64,000 bases of DNA from Hymenopus coronatus (lineage: Eukaryota > Arthropoda > Insecta > Mantodea > Hymenopodidae). This document shows, piece after piece, positions 1 to 10,335 of the stretch. The stretch is from the NCBI GenBank assembly GCA_030762935.1, contig CM060899.1, forward strand, positions 61,554,501 to 61,618,500. The letters are read 5' to 3'. The notes below the pieces were generated by a model, which made no database searches, was not told where the DNA came from, and worked only from the letters and a program-made list of their open reading frames with translations. Position 1 is the first letter of the stretch. Every line of letters begins with the position of its first letter. The position numbers were made by a program, and so were the translations under genes.

Positions 1-451
1 TGTTGCTGAATTTTGCTTAACTGCTAAACCGTAAGAGATAGAAAAAAAAAAAACGTACCACAAAAAGTGTACCTTATGACAGAACACACAATTTTTGTCC
101 TTTACGTTTTTGTTGTGGAGGTAACCGTTTTCGAGATATTCCTTGTTATTGGTTTCAGTTGTGAAGTACTTAAACTTTTTTCACACAGGAAGTGTTTGTT
201 TTTCTTTTGTTCTACTCCTGGGCAAGCAAAGAAGCTATTTGCAATGACAATCGCATAACGATAGCTTTTAAAACATTTGACAATCACTTTAGCATAGTCA
301 TTCCCTTATACTTATAAGGAACTAAGTAATAAGAACATTTTTCTAACATTTATCTTGATTAGCATTGTGTACAAAGAAGAATAATCTTTTGTAGGAGGTT
401 TGTAGAGCAACTAGAGAAAGTCATGTGAGTGTAACACATCAGACTTTTTTT
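1..451 (+). mobile_element. HINE-like copy 1 (left-truncated by window)
   Basis: Only the right half is inside the window: the body with GCTAAACCGTAAGAGATAG, the segment with AATGACAATCGCATAACGA (body type B), and the tail AGAGAAAGTCATGTGAGTG..ACACATCAGACTTTTTT (tail type B). Both strands carry short open frames here (67-258, 102-287); they are chance frames in the element, not genes. Confidence 0.82.
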
Positions 452-881
452 GGAATACAATGTACCTATGTATAGAGAAGGTAATAAACATAATAGATAA
501 CAGAAAGCCACAATATAATGGTTTAAATCACAAGATGTTTATAGTGCAAGAAGAAACTGAACAAAAGAGTATTTAATTAAACGGTTACATTTACTGGTTA
601 AAGGTAACATTTCGCTTTCAGTTGTTTGTGATATTGGAGCTAGTTTTTGCAGGCTGTCATCTTGAGGCGATGATGTTCTGAACCAGTTTGAGCCCATCCT
701 CTGTTTCCTGGTCCGCTCTTTAATTAATCTGCATTCTACAGCTTGTGACTCATCCAGAGATGACAGAGATTCTTCGCTGATAGTGAACCTTCACTTCTAC
801 CTATGAAGTAACTGTTAATTTTCTGTTTGGCATTCTCATTTCCTCTTGTAACATACGTCTCTTAGGAACTGAAATCTACAT
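452..881. other. Unassigned spacer with one open frame
   Basis: No recognised repeat. On the minus strand an open frame without a start codon runs from about 777 to 541 (about 78 codons). It is rich in Ser, Glu, Gln and Lys, includes SEESLSSLDESQ, and is preceded by a TATCAG acceptor-like sequence. It could be an exon or transposon remnant; I do not recognise the peptide. Confidence 0.3.
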
Positions 882-1728
882 TTTACTTTCTCATAGTGTA
901 TAGAGAAGGCATTGCTCTCCACCCAAAAATTTGATACCGAGATTTCACCGGAAATATATGTTTTAGGGTCCCTTATATATATATATATATATAAAAGCAT
1001 TTTCACAAAAAGGTCCGTGTGTGTGTCTGTGAACACGATAACTCAAAAACGAAAAGTCGGTAAAATACCAAACTTGGTATTTAAGTTTAGTATCTTACAG
1101 GGATGCGACACGAAGATTTTGAGAAAAATCCCCCATCCCAAACTACCCTTTACATGGAACTTTTTTAAAAAAATTTGATTTTCGCAAAAATGTCTCTAAC
1201 GATTTTGATTAAAATATCATATATTAGAGATATTTAACTGAAAAACAAAATGTATACCTTGAATTTTCTGGGAATAGTCTCTGGAGACTACTTTATTCTG
1301 GACGAATCTTACGGAATTTTGCATAACTGCTATACCGTAAGACTTAGATAAAAACTTACTGCACAAGAAATGTAGACCACGTTAAAACACACAATTTACG
1401 TTATATACATTTTTTTCGTGGATTTGATTGTTTTTGAGATATTCATTGATTTTGGTTTCAGCTATGAAAAACTTACTTTTCTCATATAGGAATTTGTCAA
1501 CTCCTGTTCATATAAACAAAGGAACTTCAGTCACATAGCAACCAGCTTTTGACTATCACTTTAACCTATGATACTCCCTTATTTCGCTTCTAGTTATAAG
1601 GGAGCATGTAATAAGACTATTTCTACTTGTTCTTGAGTAGCATGAAGTAAATAGAAACTTACGCTTTTTAATAATAATTTGTTGCAGAGACGTAGAAACA
1701 GTCATGTGAATTGTACACATCAGATTTT
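882..1728 (+). mobile_element. HINE-like copy 2
   Basis: Begins TTTTACTTTCTCATAGTGTA, so only the right arm of the terminal hairpin survives. Then come CACCCAAAAATTTGATACCGAG, a (TA)n run at 980-993 where other copies have unique sequence, the GTCCGTGTGTGTGTCTGTGAACACGATAACTC motif block, body type A (ACAAAGGAACTTCAGTCACA) and a type A tail ending ACACATCAGATTTT. Confidence 0.85.
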
Positions 1729-1732
1729 CTAA

Positions 1733-2052
1733 TATGGTTTACAAGTTATGCAAAATTCAATAAAAATCATCTAGAATAAAGAGGTCTTTTGAGGCTATTC
1801 CCAGAAAATCCATGATACACATTTTATTTGTCAAGGAAATATCTCAAATATAAGAAATTTTAATCAAAATCGTTAGAGCCATTTTTTTAAAATTAAACTT
1901 TTCGAAATTTTTCCATGTAAAGGGTAGTTGGGGTGGGGGTATTTTCTTGAACATCTTCGTGTCGCATCTTTGGAAGATACCAAACCTAAATACCAAGTTT
2001 GGTATTCAACAGTCTTTTCGTTTTTGAGCTATGCTGTCCAGAGAGAGAGAGA

Positions 2053-2095
<43 letters not shown>

Positions 2096-2242
2096 AAACG
2101 GAAGTTTTTCGAAAATGCTTTTTATTTGGATTTGGGGGAGCTGAATACATGTATTTCCAGTGAAATCTCGCTATCGAATTTTTGGGTGCATTACAATACC
2201 TTATCTATACACTATGAACATAGTACGTGTAGAGAAAATAAA
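1733..2242 (-). mobile_element. HINE-like copy 3, TCTGATG end missing
   Basis: Reads in the opposite direction to copy 2 and abuts it tail to tail. The hairpin end is at the right (TATACACTATGAACATAGTACGTGTAGAGAAAATAAAG). The microsatellite (AC)n with a GAGAGA lead-in is at 2040-2090. The first 300 bases of the element, including the TCTGATG end, are absent. Confidence 0.82.
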
Positions 2243-2457
2243 GTATTTCATGAAGCAACTGCTAACTGTATGGAGTAAAGGGCATCATTACGATGTTTCT
2301 ATGATCGAATTTGAATTTATACTTCGCGGTTCGCCGCTATGCGCCAGGGTGGTGAAAGATGACCTCGTGCCCCACAGATGGCACTGTTGGACGGAATTAC
2401 GATTTGCGGTCGCGAAATGGCGGATTTTTTTTTTCTTCCGAAAAATCTTCTTTCAAG
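2243..2457. other. Unassigned spacer
   Basis: Sequence between copy 3 and a SINE. It includes an open frame continuing from copy 3 (2160-2549 +) that I do not regard as a gene because its first third lies in the repeat and its last quarter in the SINE. Confidence 0.3.
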
Positions 2458-2612
2458 GTATAGGGTTCTTTTACGTGCAAATAAACCTTACAGGGGACCA
2501 CCGGTTTTATTTCCCTTCCGAAGCTAGCACTTGCCTCCGCAGGGTATGAGCCTGCAATCTTGGGTTTTGAAGTCTAGCATGGTAACCACTACACCATGGA
2601 GGACCTCCGGGT
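2458..2612 (-). mobile_element. SINE-B copy 1 (tRNA-derived, partial)
   Basis: Shares with the fragments at 12222, 39560 and 50251 the order AAGGTTCTTTTA..GTGC, TTTACTTCCCTTCCGAAG, CCTCCGC-GGG and a tRNA-like head. The head reads on the minus strand and contains TCCATGGTGTAGTGGTTACC, an A-box-like sequence. The distal half is missing and the head is diverged. Confidence 0.75.
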
Positions 2613-2727
2613 ATATACCGGTTGGAGGGAACTTATTACAATCCATCTAACATGTACTTCATAGAAGCTTTACAAACAAAAACGTATAATGACATTTTGT
2701 TCTTTGATCAGCTGATTTTGACAAAAT
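2613..2727 (+). repeat. Dispersed repeat T, copy 1
   Basis: About 110 bases matching, in inverted orientation, 10962-11072: GGTATA-ACCG, GGGAA-TTATTACA, CTTCATAGAA, TTACAAACAAAAA and CATTTTGTTCTTTGATCA are shared in order. No coding sequence or terminal repeat is visible, so the class is unknown. Confidence 0.6.
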
Positions 2728-3386
2728 AAATGGTTTTTGTTCCAAATTGGATGTGTAATTCCACAAGAATGTACGAAGATAACAGTTTGTTATTTGTAAG
2801 ATGCATAGAGTAAAGTATTTCTGATATTAGTTTCGGTAGGAATTATGGGACATCTCACAGAATTTCGAAATAACCAACCACTTAAAAGAATGAAAGAAAT
2901 ATTCCGAGCGCCTTTTCATACGTGAAGTAGCTCCTCAACGTTGCGTTGAGGTTGGTCAGCTTTCTGAACCGGTCCCTGGGTGTAAACACGTAGGTCACTT
3001 GCAAACACGACGCAGGGTGGTTTAATGTTTTGGGAGATAACGAATGCAACTGACATTCTGATTGGCCAACACTGGTGTGGTGTTTATGTACTGGCCTAGT
3101 GAAAATGACACCCACACAACCTGTAGTGTTACGAGCTTGTCTATCTATTGTTTTCGACAAAACTAAAACATCTCCGTAGGAAATTGTCAGAGACAAAAAC
3201 GTAAGATACAAAATATGTTCCAAATACCGAGATGTATCGCTGGTTTAAATTAATGTAATGATTTCTTTTCCACCCGGTATACAAAGGCTATGGTTCTAAA
3301 TAAAGGAATATAATAGACTAGTGAATTTTGCTCAATATTTTGTGAACATGGCTCTTCCACTTTTATGTCTTTTATAATTTCATTTT
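2728..3386. other. Unassigned region with a 113-codon minus-strand frame
   Basis: Contains an open frame at 2882-3223 on the minus strand (starts MEHILYLTFLSLTISYG, ends FTYEKALGIFLSFF). I recognise no domain, and there are no neighbouring exons or promoter signals that would support a gene. Nothing else is identified. Confidence 0.25.
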
Positions 3387-3737
3387 GGTCGTCTCCTTAG
3401 CGCGGTGGTAGCGCAGCTGCTTACCAAGCGGGAGACCTGGGTTCGATCCCCAGTACCAGCGTGGGGATTTTCCCCCCACTGGGAGACCTGGCCCGGGGTG
3501 CACTCAGCCTCGTAAGATCCCTGGGGGGGCCAATTGAGGAGCTACTTGATGGAGAAGTAGCGGCTCCAGGTCATGAGGACCGCATTAACCGGCCGGGGGG
3601 AGTCGAGGCTCTGACCACGTCTCACCCTCCAATACTGCACCCCATCCAAGACGTCTGTAGTGGACTGAGATGGGGGACACAGCGGCCGGGCGGTAGGCCA
3701 AGGTTCCCCGTGAGCTGTCGTGCCATGGAGTTATTGT
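3387..3737 (+). mobile_element. SINE-A copy 1 (tRNA-derived, full length)
   Basis: The head folds like a tRNA: A-box-like GCGCGGTGGTAGCGCAGC, an anticodon-like loop TTACCAA, and a B-box GGGTTCGATCCCC. The body is GC-rich (CCCCATCCAAGACGTCTGTAG, GCGGCCGGGCGGTAGGCC) and ends GTCGTGCCATGGAGTTATTG. A perfect 14-base target duplication TATAATTTCATTTT flanks it at 3373-3386 and 3738-3751, which fixes both ends and implies LINE-type target-primed insertion. Recurs at 26184 and 54942. Confidence 0.93.
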
Positions 3738-3751
3738 TATAATTTCATTTT

Positions 3752-4235
3752 CAGTTACTTTTATTTTTTATATTTTTTATTATGTATTTTATGTTTTTAG
3801 TTGTTTACCTGCTTAGTGGCAATCTCCCATTGGAGGAAGCAAAATTTACTTTATTTTATAAATATATAGCTAATACTCGCATGGAATATTCGCAAGATCT
3901 GCAAATTTGCGTTGGTCACTTTCTCTCTATGTCACATTCTCCCTTTCCCTCGCCTCTTTTTCTTCCTCCCTCCCTCCTTACAACTCTGCATTCACCTCTC
4001 CGTTTCTTTCCCCTTGCTACCTCTCACAATACGCATAGACTCTCTCGTTCTCAAATACTCTCTTTCCTTCTCTGTGTACAACTTGCATGTTTGGATGTTT
4101 TGCCAATCGGTGATAAAACTACTACTTCTGGCATTAAAATGTAAAAGAAGCTGTACTGGTATTTCGTTTGTCCGCTTTCTCTTACCTTGTTGAGTTGAAT
4201 ATAAACAGATTTACTCTCATTCGTAATAGAAGAGA
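3752..4235. other. Unassigned region with pyrimidine-rich tract
   Basis: AT-rich, with a C/T-rich stretch at about 3915-4080 (CTCCCTTTCCCTCGCC, TTCCTCCCTCCCTCC). The two overlapping plus-strand frames here arise from that tract. No repeat family was recognised. Confidence 0.3.
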
Positions 4236-4844
4236 AAAATCCGATGTGTTCAAATCACATTACTTTCTCCACATCTCTGTAACAAATTCTTCTTAATAAG
4301 CTTATTCTTCTATGTTTTTAATGCTAAAACATTAGCAAGAACGTTGCTAATAAATATTAGTTCCTTATAAATAGAAGGGAAATAAGGGAATACACTAGGT
4401 TAAACCGACAGTCAAATGTTTTAAAATGTGGTTGCTACGGGGTTGAAATCCGTTTCTTTGCGTAACCAGGTGTTGACAAGTTCCCGTATGAGAAAAGAGG
4501 AAGTATTTTAAAACTGAAATCATTAACAAGAAATGTCTCAAAAACGGTAAATTCCACGAAAAAAAAACCTATATGTCATACATTGTGTGTTTTAACGTGA
4601 TCTACAGCTTTTGTATAGTAAGTTTTTGTCTATCTCTTACTTTCTAATAGTTATGCAAAATTCAATAAAAACCATCCAGAATAAAAAGGCCTATAGAGGC
4701 TACTCCCAAAAAATTGAAGATATACACTTTATTTGGCATGTAAGTGTCTTAAATATAAGAGATTTTAATAAAAATCGTTAGGGTAGTTTGGGGTGGGGAC
4801 ATTTTCTTGAAAATCTTCGTGTCGCATCCTTGGAAGATACTAAA
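4236..4844 (-). mobile_element. HINE-like copy 4, left arm of a fold-back
   Basis: Starts at a TCTGATG-type end (AATCCGATGTGTTCAAATCACATTACTTTCTCCAC), carries body type C (CGTTTCTTTGCGTAACCAGG), and runs to GGAAGATACTAAAC. There the orientation flips into the plus-strand arm starting at 4845, before the microsatellite and hairpin would appear. The hairpin end is therefore lost. Confidence 0.8.
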
Positions 4845-5125
4845 CGTACACACACTTTATATCATATATCATTTTTTTCGTGGAGTTGGTCGTTTTTGAG
4901 ATATTTCTTGTTTTTGGTTTCAGCTTTAAAAAAAAATTATAGCTTTCTCTTACAGGAATTTGTCAACTCCTATTCATACAAACAAAGGAACTTCAGTCAC
5001 ATAGTAACCAGCTTTTTACTACCACTTTAACCTATAGTACTCCCTTATTTCGCTTTGACTTACAAGGAATCAAGTAATAAGACTATTTCTGCTAGTTTTT
5101 CTCAATTACTATGAAGTAAATACAG

Positions 5126-5537
5126 GATGATTTATATAGAGCTGACACATTTCTTTAATTAATTGTTTCAAAACGTGTTATGCTAGCGACAACTTATTAT
5201 ACCTAAATTGTAGAGGAATTTCATGTTACTGGCCACTCGTTGGAGGACTCTGTTGTCAATAGCTTGAATCTCCTTTGTGATGTTGTGCTTCAGATCGTCT
5301 AATGTCTGGGGACGTGTGGCTTAAACCCCGTCTTTTAAGTTACCCTATAGAAAGAAGTCCAGCAATATCAAATCCGGAGATCTCGGTGGCCACAGATTCC
5401 TGTAAATTATCCGGTCGTCAAAGAAACTTGCAATTAGGTTCATGGATTCATTTGATGTATGGCATGTAGCGCCATCTTGCTGAAATATCCTTGACTCAGC
5501 TCTACATCGTACTGCATTTTCATGTTGACTACAAGAA
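5126..5537 (-). pseudogene. Tc1-like DDE transposase, C-terminal fragment
   Basis: The minus strand reads RIFQQDGATCHTSNESM, then FFDDRIIYRNLWPPRSPDL, then LDFF, from about 5535 to 5345. QQDGA-CHT carries the second catalytic acidic residue and WPPRSPDL..LD the third, about 38 residues later. Downstream, in a shifted frame, come PHTSPDIRRSEAQHH-like residues typical of the family's C-terminus. The catalytic core is incomplete: the first Asp region is gone and frameshifts break the rest. It lies inside the TIR-bounded element at 5123-6619. Confidence 0.82.
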
Positions 5538-6440
5538 AAAAAAATCTGATGTGTTACACTCACATGACTTTCTCTAGCTGTTCTACAAACTTCTTAAATT
5601 AGATTATTCTTCTTTCTGCATCTTGCTAATCGAGGTACTTATTAGCACAATTTTCTTATTACTTAGTTACTTTTATAAGTAGGAAAACATAAGGGAATAC
5701 ACTAGGCTAAAGTCATAGTCAAGTGTTTTAAAAGCTGTCGTTATGCGATTGTCATTACAAATCCCTTCTTTTCTTGGCCAGGAGTAGAACAAAAGAAAAC
5801 CGCACACTCCCTTCTGAAGATAAGTACCTCGCAACTTAAATTAATAAAAATGAATACCTCGAAAACTGTAAGCTCCACGAGAAAAATGTACATGACATAA
5901 TTTGTGTATTTTAACAGGACTTACATTTTTGTATAGTAAGCTTTTGTCTATCTCTTACAGTTTACTAGTTATGCCAGATTAAGCAAAATTCATCCAGAAT
6001 AAACAGGTCTTTAGAAGCTATTCTCAGAAAATTCAAGATATACATATCATTTGTCAGCTAAATATCTTTATTATACGATATTTTAATCAAAATCGTTAGA
6101 GCAATTTTTAAAAAAATAAAAATGTTCGAAAAAAAGTTCCATGTAAAGGGTAGTTTGAAGTGGGGGGGATTTTTCTCAAAATCTTTGTGTCGCATCCCTG
6201 GAAGATACTAAACTTAAATACCAAGTTTGCTGCTTTACCGACTTTTCGTTTTTGAGTTATCGTGTTCACAGACACATGGACACACACACACACGGACCTT
6301 TTTGTGAAAATGCTTTTTTTGGATACAGGGGACCCTAAAACATATATTTCTGCTAAAATCTCAGAATCGAATTTTTGGGTGGAATACAATACTTCTCTAT
6401 CCCTATGTGCATTGTACATACGGGGCTAGAGAAAGTAAAA
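5538..6440 (-). mobile_element. HINE-like copy 5, nested in the Tc1-like element
   Basis: Begins AAAAAAATCTGATGTGTTACACTCACATGAC (tail type B), carries body B (GCGATTGTCATTACAAATCC), an (AC)n microsatellite at 6274-6292, and ends with hairpin type II (CCCTATGTGCATTGTACATACGGGG) plus CTAGAGAAAGTAAAAATG. Insertion in an A-rich site split the transposon. It is younger than the transposon, which is younger than copy 4. Confidence 0.88.
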
Positions 6441-6699
6441 ATGTCGAAACAGCTGCCAACAATGACATTAGGAATAAAACAAACATCTGCGCATCTAGAG
6501 ATAAGGAATCAAAACTCCATAACATTCTGCTTAATTTGGGGCTAAAATTGGGTCATTGAATGAATTTCCAACGGAGTAATTAAAGAAAGAAATGTGTCAA
6601 TTATACATAAATCACTCTGTAGAAGCATAAGCTTTTTAACAATAATTTATTCCAGAGATGTAGGGGAAGCCATGTGAATGGAACACATTAGACTTTTTC

Positions 6700-7229
6700 G
6701 TTTTCTGTTGCGTACCGAAAGCAGAAGCAGTTAATTTAATTATAATAGAAGATGGCAAAAACCGTAAGGGTTGTGATAGACGTCAGAAGTTAACAAAGAA
6801 ACTTCCTGACATGCGCTTAACGACGTTTAAGAGAAGCAGTATTATTACTGAGAGGTACGATAAAGCTCTTGGTGAAGGATATCAGTCAGGAATACTGGAG
6901 CTCTAAATCAGAATATAATGGACTGCAGATGTTGCAAGAAATTTGCAATGCAACAGGCCGGAGCACTGCTGTAAACTTTACAGCACCCAGCCAAAGTATT
7001 TATTGCAGCAATAAAAATTCAATTCAAGTGAGCATGAACACACCTGGGAAGTAGCATATTTATGATAATTAAATAGGTAATGATGCGTTGCTAGGTTTAT
7101 GTCGTGTTTCGGGAGGGACGGTTAGCAAATTCCTCCTGAAGCACCTGCAGAACATGTTTACCTTCTCTAGCACGTATGTACACGATTATTAGTACACTTA
7201 GACTTTTGTGATAAATCTTTCACTCCAAC
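6700..7229 (+). other. Unassigned region, possible DDE transposase N-terminal relic
   Basis: At 6869-7054 (+) a short frame contains QEICNATGRSTA and ends SMNTPGK. This resembles the helix-turn-helix and TPGK linker of the DDE transposase relics at 15600-16015 and 61000-61493. The similarity is short and the frame is broken upstream, so the call is tentative. The rest is unassigned. Confidence 0.3.
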
Positions 7230-8366
7230 TTTACACCACATTATTAAAAAATTGTTAAAAAGCTCATGCTTCTATTTACTTCATAGTCTTATTACTTTCT
7301 TCCTTCTAAGTAGAAGCGAAATAAGGGAGTACCATAGGTTAAAGTGAAAGTCAAAAGCTGGTTGCTATGTGACTGAAGTTCCTTTGTTTGTATGGACAGG
7401 AGTTAACAAATTCCTGTATGAGAAAAGTAAAGTTTTTAAAGATGAAACCAAAGACAAGGAATATCTCAAGAACGATCAACTCCACGAAAAGAAATCACAT
7501 AACATAAACTGTGTGTTTTAATGTGCTCTATATTTTTTATGTGGTAAGTTTTTGTGCATCTTTTACGGTTTAGTAGTTATGCAACATTTCGTAAAATTCA
7601 TCCAGAATAAAGAACTCTTCAGAGGCTGTTCCCTGAAAATTCAAGATATACATATTATTTGTGAGGTAAATATCTTTAATATAGGATATTTTAATCAAAA
7701 TCGTTAGAGCCATTTTTTTAAAAAAAAAAGTTCAATGTAAACGGAAACCCTCCATCCCCAACTATCCTTTTACATGGAAAAAAATTATAATTTTGATTTT
7801 CTCAAAAATGGCTGTAACGATTTTGATTAAAATATCGTATATTAAAGACAGCTATTCAATAAATAAAATGAACATCTTGAATATTCTGGGAACAGCCTCT
7901 GAAGAGATTGTTATTCTGGATGACTTTTGCGGAATTTTGCTTAACTGGTACACCGTAAGAGATGGACGAAAATTTATTTAGCAAAAAGTGTAGAACTCAT
8001 CAAAACACACAATTTATGCTATATACTTTTTTTTTTTCTTGGAGTTGAACTTTTTTCAGATATTATTTGTTATTGGTTTCAGTTTTAAAGTACTTATATT
8101 ATTCTCATAGGGAAGTTGTCAACGCTTGGCCACGTAAAGAAACGGGATTTCAATGCCATAGCAACCATATTTTAAAACATTTGACTGTCGCTTTAGCTTT
8201 GTGTATTCCCTTATTTTCCCTTCCACTTATAAGGAATTCAGTAATGAGACCGTTTCTGTTAGTGTTTATATTGATTTGTATGAAGTAGATAAGAGAATAA
8301 GCTTTTTAATAATAATTTGCTACAGAGATGAAGAGAAAGTCGTGTGAATGGAAATATCAGGTGTTT
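7230..8366. mobile_element. HINE-like copy 6, fold-back without hairpin ends
   Basis: Two arms of the family meet near 7740. The left arm (-) has a degraded TCTGATG end and body A (AGTTCCTTTGTTTGTATGGACAGGAG). The right arm (+) resumes at CCCCAACTATCCTTTTACATGG with body C (AAACGGGATTTCAATGCC) and ends GTCGTGTGAATGGAAATATCAGG. Microsatellite and hairpin are missing from both arms. The centre, TTCAATGTAAACGG / CCTTTTACATGGAA, is itself a short inverted repeat. The arms are of different body types, so this is not a simple perfect palindrome. Confidence 0.8.
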
Positions 8367-8865
8367 AAAGAACATTTTGTTGAATTGAGAGAATCTTGTG
8401 CATTAGGAGTTTTACAATCAGTCTCTGTATTCTGTAATAAAGCTTGTCCTTTGCATTTGTTAGACAACAAGTTATTCTGTTGTATTTTGATGTAATTCTG
8501 TGTGACGTGCAACGGAATGCTATTCGTTCATCCGGAAACATGGTCACTGAAACGCTTAGTTTCCTAACTGGGCTGCAACAATTGGGGGCAGACCTACTTG
8601 TTTCTTCCAATACAAACACACTTTCATCCATCACTAGGAAATTACGCTTTTGGTTTTCTTTTGTTGCAGGTAAGACCTTTCCAGATGTGTTTCTTCTGAC
8701 GTGGGGTTTACAACATATACGGTATGTCATTTATAGTACATATTGTCACGTGGTACCGGTCTTATACTCTTCCACCGCTAAAGATCTGAGCCAAGATGTC
8801 ACGTCACTTTGAACTCTTCATCGGTTGCGGAAATCTTTTCCATCCAAAAAGTCATGTCCATGTCC
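8367..8865. other. Unassigned region with overlapping 120-codon frames
   Basis: Two antisense-overlapping frames (8365-8730 -, 8444-8812 +) lie here and neither contains a domain I recognise. The sequence TTTTCTTTTGTTGCAGGTAAG at 8650-8672 looks like an acceptor joined to a donor, but without flanking exons it is not evidence of a gene. It may be the eroded middle of the mariner relic that follows. Confidence 0.25.
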
Positions 8866-9210
8866 AAATTGAAACACCGGTTTTTCTTTTATCAACATTT
8901 GCTTTCAGCTCCTCCATAACGATTGTTGAACTTCCACTCCGGTCTTCCTTGATTACTGTAAATTATGCGTCACTTCCTCACCGAAGATTCGTTCATTCCA
9001 TTATCACCATATGCTTGCGTTATCTGCTTATAAAATTCGATTGGCCGAACATTTTGTGCATTCAAAAAATTAATAATTTCTTTGGTGGTAGAAAAATATA
9101 GCATTGGCATTGAAAAACTGATACCACGTGACAGTAAAAGTCTTGACAGAATGGATCTCACATTGAGAAATAGAGTAAGGTACTGTAACTTTGTAAATAA
9201 AGTTTTGTAT
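8866..9210 (-). pseudogene. Mariner-like transposase N-terminus (HTH_48-type), broken
   Basis: From 9161 downward the minus strand reads MLYFSTTKEIINFLNAQ, then ITQAYGDNGMNESSVRK. This matches the pattern of the first helix-turn-helix of mariner transposases (Ala-Gln, Tyr-Gly-Asp, Met-Ser, Val-Lys-Trp positions). After a frameshift, EDRSGSSTIVMEELKANVD matches the following linker. The catalytic domain is not recognisable. The 5' flank (GAGTAAGGTACTGTAACTTTGTAA) recurs at 37250-37379, identifying a second copy. Confidence 0.75.
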
Positions 9211-9417
9211 TAATGTATTTCGTTATGATTTAGTTATGGCAAATCGTCTATCACTTTCTGGGTGGTGCTCGTATATGTGCTTTAGATGTAATCTGGTCAC
9301 TAGATATGTACCTCATAGTTACTTTAAGTTAGATTAGCATGTATCTAATATGGAATCATCTTCCTTATTTTATTATAATTTATTTTGTTAATTAGAAGTT
9401 ATTTATTACTTTATTTT
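9211..9417. other. AT-rich spacer
   Basis: Sequence between the mariner relic and copy 7, increasingly T/A-rich toward 9417. Nothing recognised. Confidence 0.3.
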
Positions 9418-10335
9418 TATTTTTTCTGCACGTACTATGCACATAGTGTATAGAGAAGGTATTACATTCCATCCAAAAATTGAATATCGAGATTTCACAG
9501 GAAATACATGTTTAAGGACCCCCTGAATCCAAAAATAGCATTTCCAGAAAAAGGTCCGTGTGTGTGTGTGTCCGTGTCCGTGTGTCCGTGTCCGTGTGTC
9601 TGTGAACACGATAACTCAAAAACGAAAAGTAGCTAAAATACCAAACTTGGCATTTAAGTTCAGTATCTTTCAGGGATTCGACACGAAGATTTTGAGAAAA
9701 ATCCCCCCAACCCAAACTACCTTTTACATGGAAATTTTTTCGAAAATTTTGTTTTTCTTAAAAATTGCTCTAACGATTTTGATTAAAATATCGCATATTA
9801 AAGATATTTACCTGACAAATAAAATGTATAACTTGAATTTACTGGGGATAGCTTCTAAAGACCTGTTCTATTCTGGATGAATTTTGCTTAATTTGGCATA
9901 ACTAATAAACCGTAAGAGATAGACAAAAACTTGCTATACAAAAAATGTAGGCCTTGTTAAAATACACAATTTACGTCATATACATTTTTTTTTCGTGGAG
10001 CTTACCGTTTTCGAGGTATTCATTGTTATTAGTTTCAGTTGTGAAGTTCTTGTAGTCTTCTCAGACGGGAGTGTCCGTTTTCTTTTGTTCTACTCCTGGC
10101 CAAGAAAAGAAGCGATTTGTAATGACAATCGCATAACGACAGTTTTTAAAACATTTGACTATCGATTTAGCCTAGTGTATTCCCTTATTTTCTTCCTACT
10201 TATAACAAATTAAGTAATAAGAACATTCTGCTGAATACCTCGATTAACAAGGTGCAGAAAGAAGAATAATCTTATGAAAGAAGTTTGTAGAACGGCTAGA
10301 GAAAGTCATGTGAGTGTAACACATAAGATTTTTTC
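9418..10335 (+). mobile_element. HINE-like copy 7 (complete)
   Basis: Hairpin type I with loop variant (GCACGTACTATGCACATAGTGTATAG), an interrupted GTGTCC microsatellite at 9556-9602, body B (TACTCCTGGCCAAGAAAAG, AATGACAATCGCATAACGAC) and tail B ending ACACATAAGATTTTTT. It pairs hairpin I with body B and tail B, whereas copies 5, 25 and 48 pair body B with hairpin II. Its right end lies in the T-run of a mariner terminus. Confidence 0.9.

Larger units (their letters stand above)
5123..6619 (-). mobile_element. Tc1/mariner-superfamily transposon inserted at TA
   Basis: Imperfect terminal inverted repeats: the left begins CAGGATGATTTATATAGAGC and the right, reversed, begins CAGAGTGATTTATGTATAAT; both continue TTGACACATTTCTTT or close variants. 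TA duplications lie at 5121-5122 and 6620-6621. The interior holds a C-terminal transposase fragment and is split by HINE-like copy 5. The transposon core outside that copy is only about 590 bases, so most of the coding region is deleted. Confidence 0.85.
4845..6699 (+). mobile_element. HINE-like copy 4, right arm, split by a Tc1-like insertion
   Basis: Plus-oriented body (TTTTTTTCGTGGAGTTGGTCG, GGTTTCAGCTTT, AGGAACTTCAGTCACATAG) runs to ATGAAGTAAA at 5120. It is interrupted by a transposon at TA, and resumes at 6620 with TAGAAGCATAAGCTTTTTAAC and the tail CATGTGAATGGAACACATTAGAC. Joining the two pieces restores the usual body-to-tail order seen in intact copies. Confidence 0.85.

Noticed and set aside
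3391..3461. Possible functional tRNA gene
   Set aside because: A- and B-boxes are present, but the acceptor stem does not pair, and the unit repeats at 26450 and 54942 with a long shared body, so it is a SINE head.
3461..3742. 93-codon frame over SINE-A
   Set aside because: Lies wholly within a tRNA-derived SINE bounded by a 14-bp target duplication.
8650..8675. Splice acceptor/donor pair suggesting a host exon
   Set aside because: TTTTCTTTTGTTGCAGGTAAG has the right look, but neither side offers a recognisable coding exon and a transposase relic adjoins it.
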